Part shown: positions 52,591 to 63,774 of the stretch, one piece after another
How the letters are laid out: each line of letters starts with the position of its first letter
Position numbering within the stretch: the first letter of the stretch is position 1
Origin: Aplysia californica
Taxonomy: Eukaryota > Mollusca > Gastropoda > Aplysiida > Aplysiidae
Length of the DNA stretch: 64,000 nucleotides
Direction of reading: 5' to 3'
NCBI RefSeq assembly: GCF_000002075.1
Contig: NW_004797569.1
Span: 469,243 to 533,242 of the forward strand
Notes under the pieces: generated by a model
The model's input: only the letters and a program-made list of their open reading frames with translations
Database searches by the model: none
What the model was told of the DNA's origin: nothing
Position numbers and translations under genes: made by a program

Positions 52591-53590
52591 GAAACTACTA
52601 ACAAATTTTTTCTCCCAATTTCTGGCTTAGTACATCTGAACAGCTGGCCAGCAGTTTGCTTTTTTTTGTGACTAGTTAATGTATAGTACTGTACAGTGAA
52701 GAAATGAATGGTCTTGTTTTAGTTCCTATTTATTTATTTCCCTGATTTGGGTGAAGGTGTACAGAGCGGTAGCAAACGTTTCTTATTGTTAATCCTGGAT
52801 GAACAACAGCGGATGCTAATCAACTTTTCTTTTGTACAAAGTTTATTAATATTATTTATATTTTTGCACAGTTTCGTAGGATTTTCTTTTGTTTCTGTTT
52901 GGTCTTTCAACTTTCATGAATGGTAAACGTGTGTCACACTCTAAAGTCAATTGAAGGCACAGCCGTCTCATGAAAGAGAGACAAGAAAATATGTCTTTAG
53001 TGGCCTTATCATTGATTCAGTTCCTGTGAAGTTAAAAAAACACGTGTCAGTGGTCAGTGATGTTTGCATTAGCAATGTAAAATCACTTGATTTATGAAGC
53101 TAAATATTTGTTTGTACATCCTTTCTATTATCAGGATTTTGTGTTGGAAGTAATAGTATACATTAAATATGACTATTCAAGTTGGAAGCAAAAGTATTTG
53201 ATGGTTTACAAAAGTTATTCATGATGTAGTTTTGAAAATACTGTACTGTATGCAAAGAGGCAGGGAAACTGATTGAGAACACTGTAGATGGATCTAGTAT
53301 ATTAATGCGGTTTAGCATGCACATAGTGAAAAGATTTTCAGCCCCTGTATCTTTGTTATACAATATATATCCTTTGTATTTATTACACGTACGGCGCGTA
53401 CAAACTTAGGGAAAATCATACAAAAAGGAAAAGACATCCGTGTCCCGCAGATTTCTCTATTTGTGTGCCAGACTGTACAAGCCCGTGGCTTGCTGTTGGT
53501 TTTCTTTTCTGTGGCATAGAAATCGTCGTAAGGACAATACTTGACATTTCGAAGTGTGGCTTTGTGGTTTTTGTTTTTTAGTTTTTTTAG
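52591..53590. other. ATAD5 3' flank, no feature recognised
   Basis: AT-rich; open frames are short and unsupported. Confidence 0.45.
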
Positions 53591-53690
53591 TTTAGATAGA
53601 ATTTTAGGGCCCTCACAACTGCATAGGGTCATATGAGTGCCAAGGGGCGGATGTCAACAGTGAAGTCCTTACAGGGAATCAGGTTTTGCT
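53590..53690 (-). repeat. SINE family A 3' tail (reversed)
   Basis: CACAACTGCATAGGGTCATA then TGAGTGCCAAGGGGCGGATG and TCAACAGTGAAGTCCTTACA: the reverse of the long-form tail at 13300-13360. Confidence 0.65.
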
Positions 53691-53744
53691 TTGCTCTTGA
53701 AGCGCAGTAGGGTAGAAATGTGCAGAACCTGCTATTCTAACTGT

Positions 53745-54055
53745 TTTGTTTTTTTCCTTTTTTCCCGTGTCCTGATTTTGGTGCCCGTTTTTGTTGGTTA
53801 CGTAAAAAGAAAGTAATGGTGCAGATTGTTATATGAAAGGGGAATTGTTGAGTCGGTAATGATGATAATGATGATGATAATGATGATGATAATGCTGCTG
53901 ATGATGATGATGTTGTTGGCGATGGTGACGGTAATGGTAATTGTGATAGTGAGCATGAGGATGATTATTTATGTTGGCGATGATGATGTTCCGATGTAGG
54001 AAATGACATGCGTGTTAGTCTTAGTGTTAAGTTTGTTTGGTGCTTACTCTAGTCT
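53745..54055 (+). repeat. Dispersed repeat family J, copy 2
   Basis: Same order as 27611-28195, including GATGAT arrays, GGTAATTGTGATAGTGAGCA and TTAGTCTTAGTGTTAAGTTT then GTTTGGTGCTTACTCTAG. Class unknown. Confidence 0.75.
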
Positions 54056-54998
54056 GCTATTCTAACTGTTTCGTTACTCTAGTGAGGGCTTCCCAAATTG
54101 AGGTAGGTAAATTGTAATTTTGGTATTGGGTGTGAAAGGGTTTGTTTTTATAATTGAGTTGTAGAAACCTTCCACCGATGTAGGCTTTGACAGCAAATAT
54201 TACCGCGCTATCTTTGCTACGATATTATGTAAGATGACTTGTGACAAAACAAAATAAATCTTCAAAACACATTTTTTGCATTAACACAAAGCCTTGTAAA
54301 TATCGGTAGATAAATGGCCAGAGAACTCCACCAATTTTGAACTCTGGGATATTGGATTTTTTTCCTTTCTTTTAATAGTCAAGAGTGTTTATTTATCCCT
54401 CTACACATGTTGTTAATTTTTTAAATGTCACTAAATGTTGGTGAGATCAAAACTTTCAGATTTGCTTTCGTGGGTTGGTGAGGGAACAAAAAAAAATTTC
54501 ACTGCCCAAGAAAAATGCTATTTGATGAAATGAAAAGCAAATGCTTCAATTACTCTAAGACTAAGAGCATCGGTCATGTGGTATTTTTTTTTCCTTTACT
54601 GAAACATGTAATGAAAAGTCATTGACTCATCACTTGGGAAACCCTAATGGGTGTCTCAGTGCACTTCATAGAATAAGAATACAGATTTATGGATATAATA
54701 ATGATATTGCTGCTGTCACGTTTTGTAGAAAGATAGGAATTAAATGTGGTTGGCACAAAACATGCCTTGTTTGTAAAATAATTGTGGGTCTATATCTACA
54801 AAGGACCAGTTTATTCAATATGACTAGGCATCTGGTCCCACATTTTGAGTATGGAGGCGCGAAAAATACTCACTATAGAAACCAGGAAGTCAAGTCTGCT
54901 CCAACTCTGTGTCCAAGGCAATTACCTGTACACATGGCTACTTCCCCCTTGTGGTTTTTTCCATGTTATGATGACATTGTCCATTGGGACCGCATCAC

Positions 54999-55319
54999 AG
55001 GCTGAAAATATATCGCCACGCACAACTGAAGTGCGCCGCGAAAGTCGTGCTCTCATTTCCTATCAGGTGATTACACTGACCTGACTAGATGTGAGGACCC
55101 CAAAAGGGGCAAAAGACGTGCCTGCGTGCAGCACTTCTTTTTGGCGTGCGGACAGGCTCGCTCTGCTATCGGAGTGTTCCGGGACGCCGTGGAGATAAAA
55201 CGGGAGGTCACTGAGCTGTATACGGAGTCACGCTGACCTATGGGATCACCACTTCCGGCCTGGCTGTTCGCCCGTTTCGCGGTGCACTTCAGTTGTGCGT
55301 GGCAGTATATTTTCAGCCT
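54999..55319. mobile_element. Foldback MITE family O with ~46-bp TIRs
   Basis: Left end AGGCTGAAAATATATCGCCA then CGCACAACTGAAGTGCGCCG; the right end is its near-exact reverse complement (GTGCACTTCAGTTGTGCGTG, ATATTTTCAGCCT). GC-richer than its surroundings. No clear target duplication. Single copy in the window, within the probable ATAD5 3' UTR. Confidence 0.85.
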
Positions 55320-55543
55320 AATATGACCACCGTTACTTTACTTTCAAATAGCCCTGTTTGTAATGGTGTGTCCAAAATTTGTATCTTGCATGGACTATAT
55401 GTACAGTACAACATTCACGCATTATATTCTATGTACACAGACCTATAAATTGTATGTTTGAGACGAGACGTGACTTAGGTATACATTATTATACTGTGTA
55501 TGAGGTATACATTATTATAATGTGTATGAGGTTGCATAGGCAC

Positions 55544-55549
55544 AATAAA
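55544..55549 (+). promoter_or_regulatory. Candidate ATAD5 poly(A) signal
   Basis: AATAAA followed within about 35 nt by a T/G-rich stretch (CTTCGTACGTTTTT). Other AATAAA sites (for example 54253) are possible. Confidence 0.35.
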
Positions 55550-55587
55550 AACATACCTTGACAAAGTCATCACTTTCTTCGTACGTT

Positions 55588-55593
55588 TTTATT
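55588..55593 (-). promoter_or_regulatory. Candidate SEC24 poly(A) signal
   Basis: TTTATT on the plus strand, AATAAA on the minus strand. It faces the ATAD5 candidate 40 bp away. Other minus-strand signals lie nearer the stop. Confidence 0.3.
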
Positions 55594-55919
55594 TACATAA
55601 GTTTTCCGTCAAAACAAAAATCTCACACATTCAACTTGTTCTGCTTTCGAGAAAGCAATGACAGTGACAATAACTGGCTAATATGGCCAAACTGGGTATC
55701 ATTAACTCATGAGTGACCACTTGATCAAAGTGTGTACATTGCAAGTGCTTTTGACGATGGATGCAAATGGAACATTCTACTCTATTGTCTAAGCAATTCA
55801 AACTTGTATCTCAACACCCCCCCCCCCATCCCAAACACAAGCAAACAAAAAAATGATGAATTTCTCATTATCTTTGATTCCAAGTGTAAACAACGTAAAG
55901 GCCTTGGACAAAACAGCAA

Positions 55920-55982
55920 TTTTAATCCCACCCCACCCCACCCCATCCCACCCCACCCCACCCATCCCATCCCACCCCACAC
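55920..55982. repeat. CCCCA/CCCAT simple repeat
   Basis: Imperfect CCCCACCCCA and CCCATCCCA units; encodes only spurious Pro/His or Gly/Trp frames. Confidence 0.92.
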
Positions 55983-56889
55983 ACAATTGCAACAGAACAT
56001 GTATCTTGGCAGGGCTACTCAAAACGCAAGTAACATAATAAATACGTCGTGTAACTGCATTTGTTTCATACAGGGAACTAGACCCGGAGGATTTGGTACC
56101 TAGGCCCTACTTCTCGACTAGCTGGTGGGATAGAGAGAGCTGAATTTTGAAGAATGAGCAAGAAAACAAACAAACAAACCCTACAGAGTACCTGGGTGGA
56201 GTTTATGAAAGGAGACAGAGATACAATGCCCGTATACAAATTTATTCCAGGGTTTTTAACAAATTAACAGGTTGTGAGTCAAACTACGAGAGATGATCAA
56301 ACAATCAGATGTGAAACAAATGAAATGATTCCATATATAAGAGAAATATATGAAATTCAATAACAAATCCAAATTGCCACTTCCACAATACTTTTTAAAG
56401 AAAAAAAGTTCAACGAAAGACATACGTCTTTTTTCCCCAATCTCTGACCAGACGTCACTCTCACAGCGTTCACAAAGTCGCGACCTCAGTGCTCTCTTGT
56501 CCTATCTCCATTTAAAAAATTATTTTAAACACTGAAAATGTGGCTTCTTAAGCTCACTCTTTGTTAGAACCGTTATCACTTATTTAAAAAATGGAGATAT
56601 TGGCGCTCATATGACCTTGCCATATGCAGTTGCGAGCACCATAAAAACTCTACTAAAAACTTTTAATAAAAAAAAAAAAAGAGACAAGAAAGCACTGGGG
56701 TCGCGAAGTGGTTGCAGCAATATTCTCACACATTATGCTTCAGTCTTCTTGCTGTACATCCATTCTCCCCACACAAGTTGCACGGTGCCAAACCATTAAG
56801 TAACGCTCAGTAGAAGAAGGCGCATTTTCTTTTCCTCCTTACCAGCGATATTTGAAAACAAAAAAGCACATCTACAAATATCGGCTACA
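55983..56889 (-). other. Region between ATAD5 and SEC24, non-coding
   Basis: Contains a family A tail remnant (GCGCTCATATGACC to CACCATAAAAACTCTACTAA) at about 56602-56662 and a poly-A tract. No supported exon. Possibly SEC24 3' UTR. Confidence 0.45.
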
Positions 56890-57144
56890 TATGGTCGCTT
56901 TTAAGGACAAGTGGGCTAACCCAGATTTCGGGGGTTTTCCAGAAATCTTGACCTACACCAATAGCGGGCATTGCCCTACCTATAGGAGAAGTTTGGTTTC
57001 ATTGGTGTGTATATATCTTTGGTCCTAGAGAAAACTCTCCGTGTCTTTTAAAGAAACTGAACAAGGGGCAAAAACTTTACCTTCAATTTTCTCACACCAG
57101 CATTATTCGGGAGAGCCCCCTTGTGTTTCAAAGCGACCACACAT
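56890..57144. mobile_element. MITE family N, copy 2 (inverted relative to copy 1)
   Basis: Left TATGGTCGCTTTTAAGGACA then AGTGGGCTAACCC; right GCCCCCTTGTGTTTCAAAGC then GACCACA. The matching reverse complement is at 35793-36043. Confidence 0.78.
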
Positions 57145-58852
57145 AGTAGAGGCACCCAGTGACTGACGTAGAAGGTGGAGCCATACATACAAGTTGGCAA
57201 AGAAGTTTAAAAACAAATTTCTGCGAGTTCCACTACTCTCCAGTTCCAGTGATTTTTTTTTTTTACATTCAGCCTCAAAGATAACATTTGATTTAACAAA
57301 CACGATGAATAAATAATCAGCGACCACAACTACACCAGTGCTCTGCATAAATTATCCATTGTACTTGTAACCCGAATAGAGTCTGGTCAGTATACTTGGT
57401 TAATGTCTACAGAATGCAAAGAGCATCAGCCTTGTCGATGTGGGTTGTTATCCAAGTACTGAGATGAAGAAAAGACATGGAACAACTTACTCATCCACGC
57501 TAAAATATAAAACCACTATGACCCACTTGAGCATCAAACGTGAAAAGTTTCTGTACTTTCAAAGACACGATACACTAAAGTCCTTGTCATTCAGCCAATG
57601 TTGGGGAGAGGATGTCTTTGAAGACAGGAGCAGTGATGTGAATGGAAGCCTTAAAAACGATGGGATAATAAACCTGACCAAGATTATATTATGGATTTAA
57701 AAAAAACAACAAAAAACAAAAAGAACCTGCCACCTTTGAAAACGTCAATGAACAATATGTATCTCTATTAAAAGGCAAAGTTCAACAGCCAAAAGAGAAA
57801 CAGTAAATCACACAGAACAATAGAAAAATAATTGTTAAAATCTGTTAGGGAGTCCTGACGGGCAGTCTTCTGTGGTCAGCATCTGTTCTTCCACGGGTAC
57901 TATTGCTCTGACCTGCCTTTTTTTCAAACACACCCCCAACCAACCCACAGCCAAGCCAAAATCTTGAAAGCTAGTGAATGAAAGCAACTATTGTTACAAT
58001 AATCTCACTGGGTCGAATAAAGTACCTCTGTGCAATATTTTTCTTTCAACGTCCCTCACCTCATCTTTTCCAGTTCTGAACTTTCAAAATGAAAACGCCT
58101 TTCCCTCTCACATTAAGACTTACAGGCAAAAAGTATGGTGATTGATCACAGTTGTACAAAACACACATCTGTTTCAAATATATGTTTTTTTTTTAAAGAA
58201 AAGATCACAACATATACAGAAGAACCTAAACAGAACAGCAGAATGAGTATCAACAATGAAAAGACTGAATGACACCCCTCCCCCCCCCCTCACATAGAAA
58301 AAGGAAATAAAAAAATAAACCAGCCAAAATTGAGTTAAAAACTAGGGAGCAACAAGAAAAGGTAACAAGTCAAAAAAGTTTGACGATTAAATACTGCACA
58401 AAAGTGATCACTTCCACATATATGTCCCAAATCCACATTGACAATTCATCAGTAAAGGGAAGAAAAGAAAAACCAGCCACACACATACTGTATTGACAAC
58501 AAATTGCTGGGCCAAACTAAGCATTGTCTCACATTCATCTAAACCAGGAAAAAAAATAAAAGCCTCGATTCTTTGTACACACAGAACTTTGACAAATGTT
58601 TTTTTTGCTGTGACATTACAACTCATTGCACAAGGGTATAACTACACGAATCAAACATGGCATGCATAAATATTTTTACCCTCCCTATTCTCAGTTTCTC
58701 TCTACAGACATACAAGCTTGGACACATTCTTCATTCACTTATTATTATATATATATGAAAAATAATTTCCATCTGAGGGAGGAGACTTCTTCCAGAAGTA
58801 GAGAGGAGCTCAAGGAGGTGACTGAATGAATGCGATAAACGAAGGGTCTTGT
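57145..58852 (-). other. Probable SEC24 3' UTR / flank
   Basis: Non-coding, A-rich on the plus strand (T-rich on the transcribed strand). No repeat family recognised. The extent of the UTR cannot be fixed. Confidence 0.4.
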
Positions 58853-58993
58853 TCAACTGAGGATGTTTCTGATTTCCTTATGGATGTGGCACAGGAAGTC
58901 CACGTACGAGCTGCCAGAGTTCATGCCCTTGTCCTCCACCAGGAAGTGGTCGAACCACGGCTGGAGCTTGTCTCTCTGTCTCACGATGGTCAG
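58853..58993 (-). CDS. SEC24: SEC24 last coding exon
   Basis: LTIVRQRDKLQPWFDHFLVE and SSYVDFLCHIHKEIRNILS, then TGA. The acceptor TTGACAG lies at the edge of a ~91-bp tandem array. Confidence 0.94.
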   Translation of the reverse strand: MTIVRQRDKLQPWFDHFLVEDKGMNSGSSYVDFLCHIHKEIRNILS

Positions 58994-60939
58994 CTGTCAA
59001 CAACAACAACAACAATGATGATGATAATAATTATAACAATAATACTATCAATCATTCTTAAAAACTAACATCAAAGATGGTCAGCTGTGAACAACAACAA
59101 TATAATGATAATAATTATAACAATAATACTATCAGACTATCACTACCAATGATTCTTAAAATTAAACATCAATAGTGTGTTCACTTATAAATATGAGCTT
59201 GTTAATTTGTTTCCGTAGTACATTACTTCTACTAATAATACTTATAATTGTTGAAAATTAATATCAATAGTGTGTTCACTCATAAATATGAGCCTGCTAA
59301 TTTGTTTCCTTTGTACTAGTACTACTAATGCTTATAATTATAATTGTTGTAAACTGACACCAATTGTGTGCTCATTCGTATGAACTTGTTATTCTATTTC
59401 TTTTGTAGTGGTGTGATCTGTTTGATCTGCACATGATGCCAGAGTGAGACAAATTTCCACAGGGGACAAAGAGATTTTCAATTACGATAGCATCAGCATT
59501 TATAGCACTGAAGAGCATTTTAAACATAAGACAATACCAGACAAAAAGCCTGAAACAATCCAACACTATGGACAAAGCTGAAATTTGTGGACTCCTCAAT
59601 TCATATATAGAGTTATGTTTTTAATTTGAAAAGTGGAATACATCACTGTTGAACAGGCTCTTTTTCACGGCACATTTCTCTGACAAAAGAGAAACTGCCT
59701 GCCACCATTCTTATATCTTTGTGTATCGGGATAGTTTTTCAAAGGAGCTCTATACAATCTTCTACATGGATACCTTTCCAGCATCATATACATTTTGTGA
59801 GCAGCAAGAAACTCGCAATAATAAACACATTCCACATGCAAATTTTATGATACAGTCTGGTATTTTGAAGAAACATCAATGCCACTCAAAGCACAATAAA
59901 TGTGTACTCTTGCAGTAGATAAAAAAAATAGAAAGTAGAAAATATGTTTAAAAAAATTTTTAAACAGGACATTATACTTTTGGCATTCTCTCACCACTAT
60001 AAAAGCACAATCCTGAGAACTAAGAATTCCAAAAGAGAATTACCTTTACAAAGCAACTGTCTCGTAAGAAGGGAATACTGACCTTCAAATAGCGTGACCT
60101 CTCACTCCTTATCCTGCTGATCAAGTCACAGAGTCTACGAGACGCTGGGTTGTCCAACTGAAGAACTTGAACCTGGCCAAGAGGAACGATGAAACATTTT
60201 TTTAGCTTTTTGCTTTAGCTCTTATTCTAAATTGTGATGTCCCGTCATCCCAGTGAACATAAAGGGAAGGAAAACATTTCTGCGGCAACTGATTCATTTT
60301 CACTCTCAAGATAAGATTAATCTCTGACAAAAACGTCATTAATGGGTCATTAAATCGAAACTAGCAAACCTATTTTGATAGTTCTTCATCCAATGAATGA
60401 ACTTCCGGTATAAGAGACCTGTTTTCGGCAATAGCCGAAAAGTAACTTGATGCCGAAGTCGTCGTAAAGGAATGTGCCCCAGCCACAGTCAGCTCGGAGC
60501 GGCTTGCCGGAGATAAAGAGATAAAAGGACACCTCCATTTTGAAGAAAATTAACAACCGCCCTCCCTGAGCAGGACTCCACTCAAAGACCACATTTCTCA
60601 CCTTGTCAATGTCAACTTGTGCCGCACTCTGCACATCAAAAATCTTCTGTATCATCTCAGGGTTCACATTATGGCCAATCCACAAGAACATCGACAGGCC
60701 ATTCTCTACCGGGGAGAGAAGTTAAAGGAAATTCAATTCTCTACAGATTCTCTTTTACACATAATACTTTTCCTATTCCTAAAAATAATCCTAGCCCCTT
60801 CACCTGAGGTGAACATCTATACAAAACGAGAAAAGTTTCATTACACAAATATAAATGTCTTTCATCCCCCCTTTGCAGTAAATCAATAACTGAGACTCAA
60901 ATTACAACAAAATACCATCATATATTCACTATCTGGAAA

Positions 60940-60980
<41 letters not shown>

Positions 60981-63293
60981 GAAGAAGTAAAAATTTAGAT
61001 GTTTCGTCTACTGAGTATTATCTTCTACAAAAATCATGCACATCATGAACAGCTTTTAAAGTTCAATCTAAAAAAACAACCCAAACGCAACCCAATCAGA
61101 ACCACAAATAGCAACAACTGACCTAACAAGTAAATGCCTGTATCCTCCAACCGATCCACGGAGCATCTGATGGCGGTGGGGACATCTGTAGACTCCATGT
61201 CCAAAGTGTGCTGGAATTCCAAAAGGAAAGAGAAATTTTTCGTTTGTTTGAAAGTGTTTTACGATGCTTGCAACTGCATAAGGTCATATAAGTGCAGGAA
61301 AGAGATTAGGGGAACAAATACAAAAAGAAAGGGTCCTCTTTTATTGTCGTCCCTCCTCTCTTAACGTCGTGCACAAACAAGAATGAGGGAAGAAATGTTT
61401 GCAACGACTCATTAGAGGTACCGACTTTGCAGTTGTATTAATGTCACTATCATATATATACCGTTCATGAAACGATTGATATGATAGACAAATTTCTATA
61501 GAACTGTGCCAGGTGCATTACCCCTTCAAGTTCTCTTTTTAACCCTTTCACCCTCAGAGCTATCCCTGCCCAACAAGGCTGAAATTCTGGCAAAAGGGAC
61601 CCAACTCCGCTTAGACTGCATGACTATATTATTTAAAAAAATCATTAAAAATCAGAGGATGAGTCTAAAATTACAGTTTAGGTGTCAGAGCACAGATAAA
61701 TGAATAAACTACAAGAAAATGTATGGTTTTGTATGAAAAATCATTGTGTATTAGGTTAAAAAAAATTCTGAAGTGAAAAAAAAACCCCAAAAGACACAAC
61801 CCGCTTTTTTTGCCCGCAGAAGTTCATGATGTTTTACCCAGAACAGCCTTTTGCAAGGCCTAACCTGGCCCAAATTGCACCCTGTCACTGTCTCACTCCC
61901 TCTGCCTAGCTTTGTAAAGTTTCTGGTCTTTACACAGTAGTGGCATGACCCCTTTTTACCATGTATCCTGATCACAACATGCTCTAAAGGATTTGTTGTG
62001 ACAGAGCCCACAGTCCCAGTGTTGCTCCTCCCTTTTTTACGTGGTAGTGCAGCAAGTATGTAGTACTAGATCTAGATCTAGCTAAAGTGCTGTGGGTGCT
62101 AGGCCTATCTTCTTCATCAGTCTTCTAAATCATCACCTCCAGCAACGATCTCACCATCAACATCACTATCATAGTTGTTCCCCTCCCCCTAGAGCCTAGA
62201 TCTAGACCTGCGACATCGTGTTCGCTCTCCTACTATAGTTCTCGCTCTCTCTCTCTCTTTCACGACTGAGTGTCCGAGTGACTACTTGTACTACTAGCAC
62301 TAGATCTAGCCCCTTGGTTGACGATATCGGCATTTAAATCCCAATTATAAGTGTCTCCATCGTATACAGTGCCTGTAGCGACGCAAAATTTCATCCACGA
62401 AGTTAGATTTAGGTCTCTAAAAAGCACGAAATTAAAAAAATCGCCGCTCTCGCGTGCTTCGATCGATTTTCACCAAATAAACACGACAGTAAAGGGCAAC
62501 CACTCTAAATTCTCGCTATAAGCTGGGCAATCTCGTGCGACCTCGCAGGAAGCGAGACAACGTAGAAACGAAAGTAGTGCAAACGGGTGAATCGAGTGGG
62601 CGTGTCGGCGCACATCGGCGACTACGGGGGTTAGCGATGACGGCGCACATCGGCGCCTCCGAGTGGCAAAAGGTTAAAAAAGAGGTCTTTTAAAAGCTTA
62701 TTTAACACTCATATTTTATAAAATTAAGCATGATAAAATTATAAACGAAAAGAGTGGTATCTGGAGGTGGTGGTGAGGGAGGGGATTTCATTCACTGATA
62801 ATAATAATAATTGCATTTATATAGCGCATATCCATGCTCAAGAGCTTGCTCTATGCGCTTCACAACTATTATTACCCCAGCAGACCCTCTGAAAACACTC
62901 AGAAACATTCTCAGCTTCCGTGGAAGCATACAGTGCAAGCTGCGGATTTCACGCGCTCAAACACTATCAAACTGACAAGATCTTTCACTGTCTATAGCTG
63001 GGTACCCATTTCCAACTAGGTGAAGTGAGGAAAATTGGTGCAAAGTGCCTTTCCCCAAGGACACAACGTCGAGCCCCTGACGGGATTCGAACCCATGACC
63101 TAACGGTTGCGAGTCCGAGAGCCTAACCACTAGGCCACCGACGCCACAATATTTTGATACATCTAGAGAAATCCTAATGCTGTACTTACAAACGGTACAA
63201 GTCTTGGGTAGAAGAAAACGTTGGACATGGTAACATCCATTGAGTTGACTAAATGCATCAGGTAACTTCTGTCGTCAGTTGATATTTCAGAAC
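58853..63293 (-). CDS. SEC24: SEC24 C/D-type COPII coat subunit, 3' part (5 coding exons, partial)
   Basis: Exons in transcript order: 63293-63190, 61210-61123, 60705-60602, 60172-60083 and 58993-58853. All junctions are in frame, giving the last ~175 residues plus TGA. SEC24 is the cargo-binding adaptor of the COPII coat, acting with SEC23 and SAR1 at ER exit sites. The visible part holds the end of the helical domain (SYLMHLVNSMDVTMSNVFFY, PRLVPFHTL), AIRCSVDRLEDTGIYLL, then the gelsolin-like domain (MFLWIGHNVNPEMIQKIF). It ends with SSYVDFLCHIHKEIRNILS. The MHLVNSMDV wording points to the SEC24C/D class rather than A/B. The Sec23/24 zinc finger and trunk lie beyond the right edge. Confidence 0.93.
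58985..59410. repeat. ~91-96-bp tandem array at the SEC24 last acceptor
   Basis: About five units. The first two share GATGGTCAGCTGTSAACAAC, so the acceptor and first exon bases are copied at 59077-59096. The next three share AATAGTGTGTTCACT and ATAAATATGAGC. Confidence 0.75.
60083..60172 (-). CDS. SEC24: SEC24 fourth-from-edge coding exon
   Basis: 30 residues: VQVLQLDNPASRRLCDLISR plus IRSERSRYLK. Acceptor CTTGGCCAG, donor GTCAGT. Confidence 0.93.
60350..60527 (+). repeat. Dispersed repeat family F, copy 2
   Basis: Same plus-strand order as 8390-8605: TTTTGATAGTT, CAATGAATGAACTTCCGG, GTAAAGGAATGTGCCC, TTGCCGGAGATAAAGAG. In a SEC24 intron. Confidence 0.65.
60602..60705 (-). CDS. SEC24: SEC24 gelsolin-domain exon
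   Basis: NGLSMFLWIGHNVNPEMIQK plus IFDVQSAAQVDIDK. Acceptor CCCCGGTAG, donor GTGAGA. Confidence 0.95.
60950..60974. repeat. GA microsatellite
   Basis: Short pure GA run in a SEC24 intron. Confidence 0.9.
61123..61210 (-). CDS. SEC24: SEC24 coding exon
   Basis: HTLDMESTDVPTAIRCSVDR plus LEDTGIYLL. Acceptor GAATTCCAG, donor GTCAGT. Confidence 0.94.
61262..61350 (-). repeat. SINE family A 3' tail (reversed)
   Basis: CTTGCAACTGCATAAGGTCA then TATAAGTGC, and further in ACAAATACAAAAAGAAA: the reverse of the family A tail. Sense with respect to SEC24. Confidence 0.6.
61543..62673 (-). mobile_element. piggyBac-type element, internally deleted and decayed
   Basis: 1131 bp between TTAA at 61539-61542 and 62674-62677. 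Ends CCCTTTCACCCTCAGAG and, inverted, CCTTTTGCCACTCGGAG. Minus strand 61751-62011 translates to a fragment with CHYC, TGC and PC...KHHE spacing. That resembles the C-terminal Cys-rich domain of piggyBac transposases, though some ligand positions are lost. Further upstream on that strand, an Asp-rich phrase NNYDSDVDGEIVAGGDDLED fits a transposase N terminus. The catalytic core is missing, so it cannot be autonomous. Confidence 0.75.
62798..63147 (-). repeat. SINE family B, full-length (reversed)
   Basis: Minus strand: GGCGTCGGTGGCCTAGTGGT head, GGTTCGAATCCCGTC B box, central GACGTTGTGTCCTTGGGG, 3' AGCGCATAGAGCAAGCTC, ATT tail. Sense with respect to SEC24 and 43 bp from an exon. Confidence 0.9.
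63190..63293 (-). CDS. SEC24: SEC24 first visible coding exon
   Basis: SEISTDDRSYLMHLVNSMDV plus TMSNVFFYPRLVPF. Acceptor CTTATTCAG, donor GTAAGT. The exon before it lies outside the window or is not recognised. Confidence 0.94.
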
Positions 63294-63406
63294 CTGAATA
63301 AGATAAAGAAAGAAAAAAAAAATAGTTTACAGAGTTGTGCCTCAATATGCTACAACAAAAACACATAAAACATAAAAAATCTGTTTCTTTCAGATACAGG
63401 GTTAGG

Positions 63407-63683
63407 TAGACCCGCCATTCTATGAAATCTAAAATCAGGATCTCAAGGGGGAAAAAAATCGTGTTCTTGGGAAAACGATTAAGAAAAATGACAAATGACA
63501 AGGGTGACTGCCAGGCTGGCTTTAGAATTTTCCACGGGTGACCATAAATATACGAAGGCACAGTAAGTTCCTAGAAAAATCTGGCGCAACAGACAAGACC
63601 CCCCTCCCCTCCCCCGATACATGTGATCAAAATCAAGATGCTAGAAATCTAGGGGGAAAAAATCAGGGTGAGTGGCAGGTCTG
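63407..63683. mobile_element. DNA transposon family M, 277-bp derivative (reversed)
   Basis: Ends GACCCGCCATTCTATGAAA and GAGTGGCAGGTCTG. The left ~130 bp matches the inverse of the right side of 45322-46465, including GGGTGACTGCCA. Flanks GTTAGG and, one base offset, ATTAGG. In the SEC24 intron beyond the first visible exon. Confidence 0.75.
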
Positions 63684-63774
63684 GATTAGGACATGTCACA
63701 GCCGATATGTGTCAGCATTACTGTACACGTCTTACAAGAATCACAAGCCCCAGTTCCTACACTCACCGAAAGCT

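Noticed and set aside
54622-55005. 127-codon plus-strand frame
   Set aside because: No family resemblance, no splice context; it runs into the foldback MITE end.
55732-56103. Pro/His-rich and Gly/Trp-rich frames
   Set aside because: Caused by the CCCCA simple repeat.
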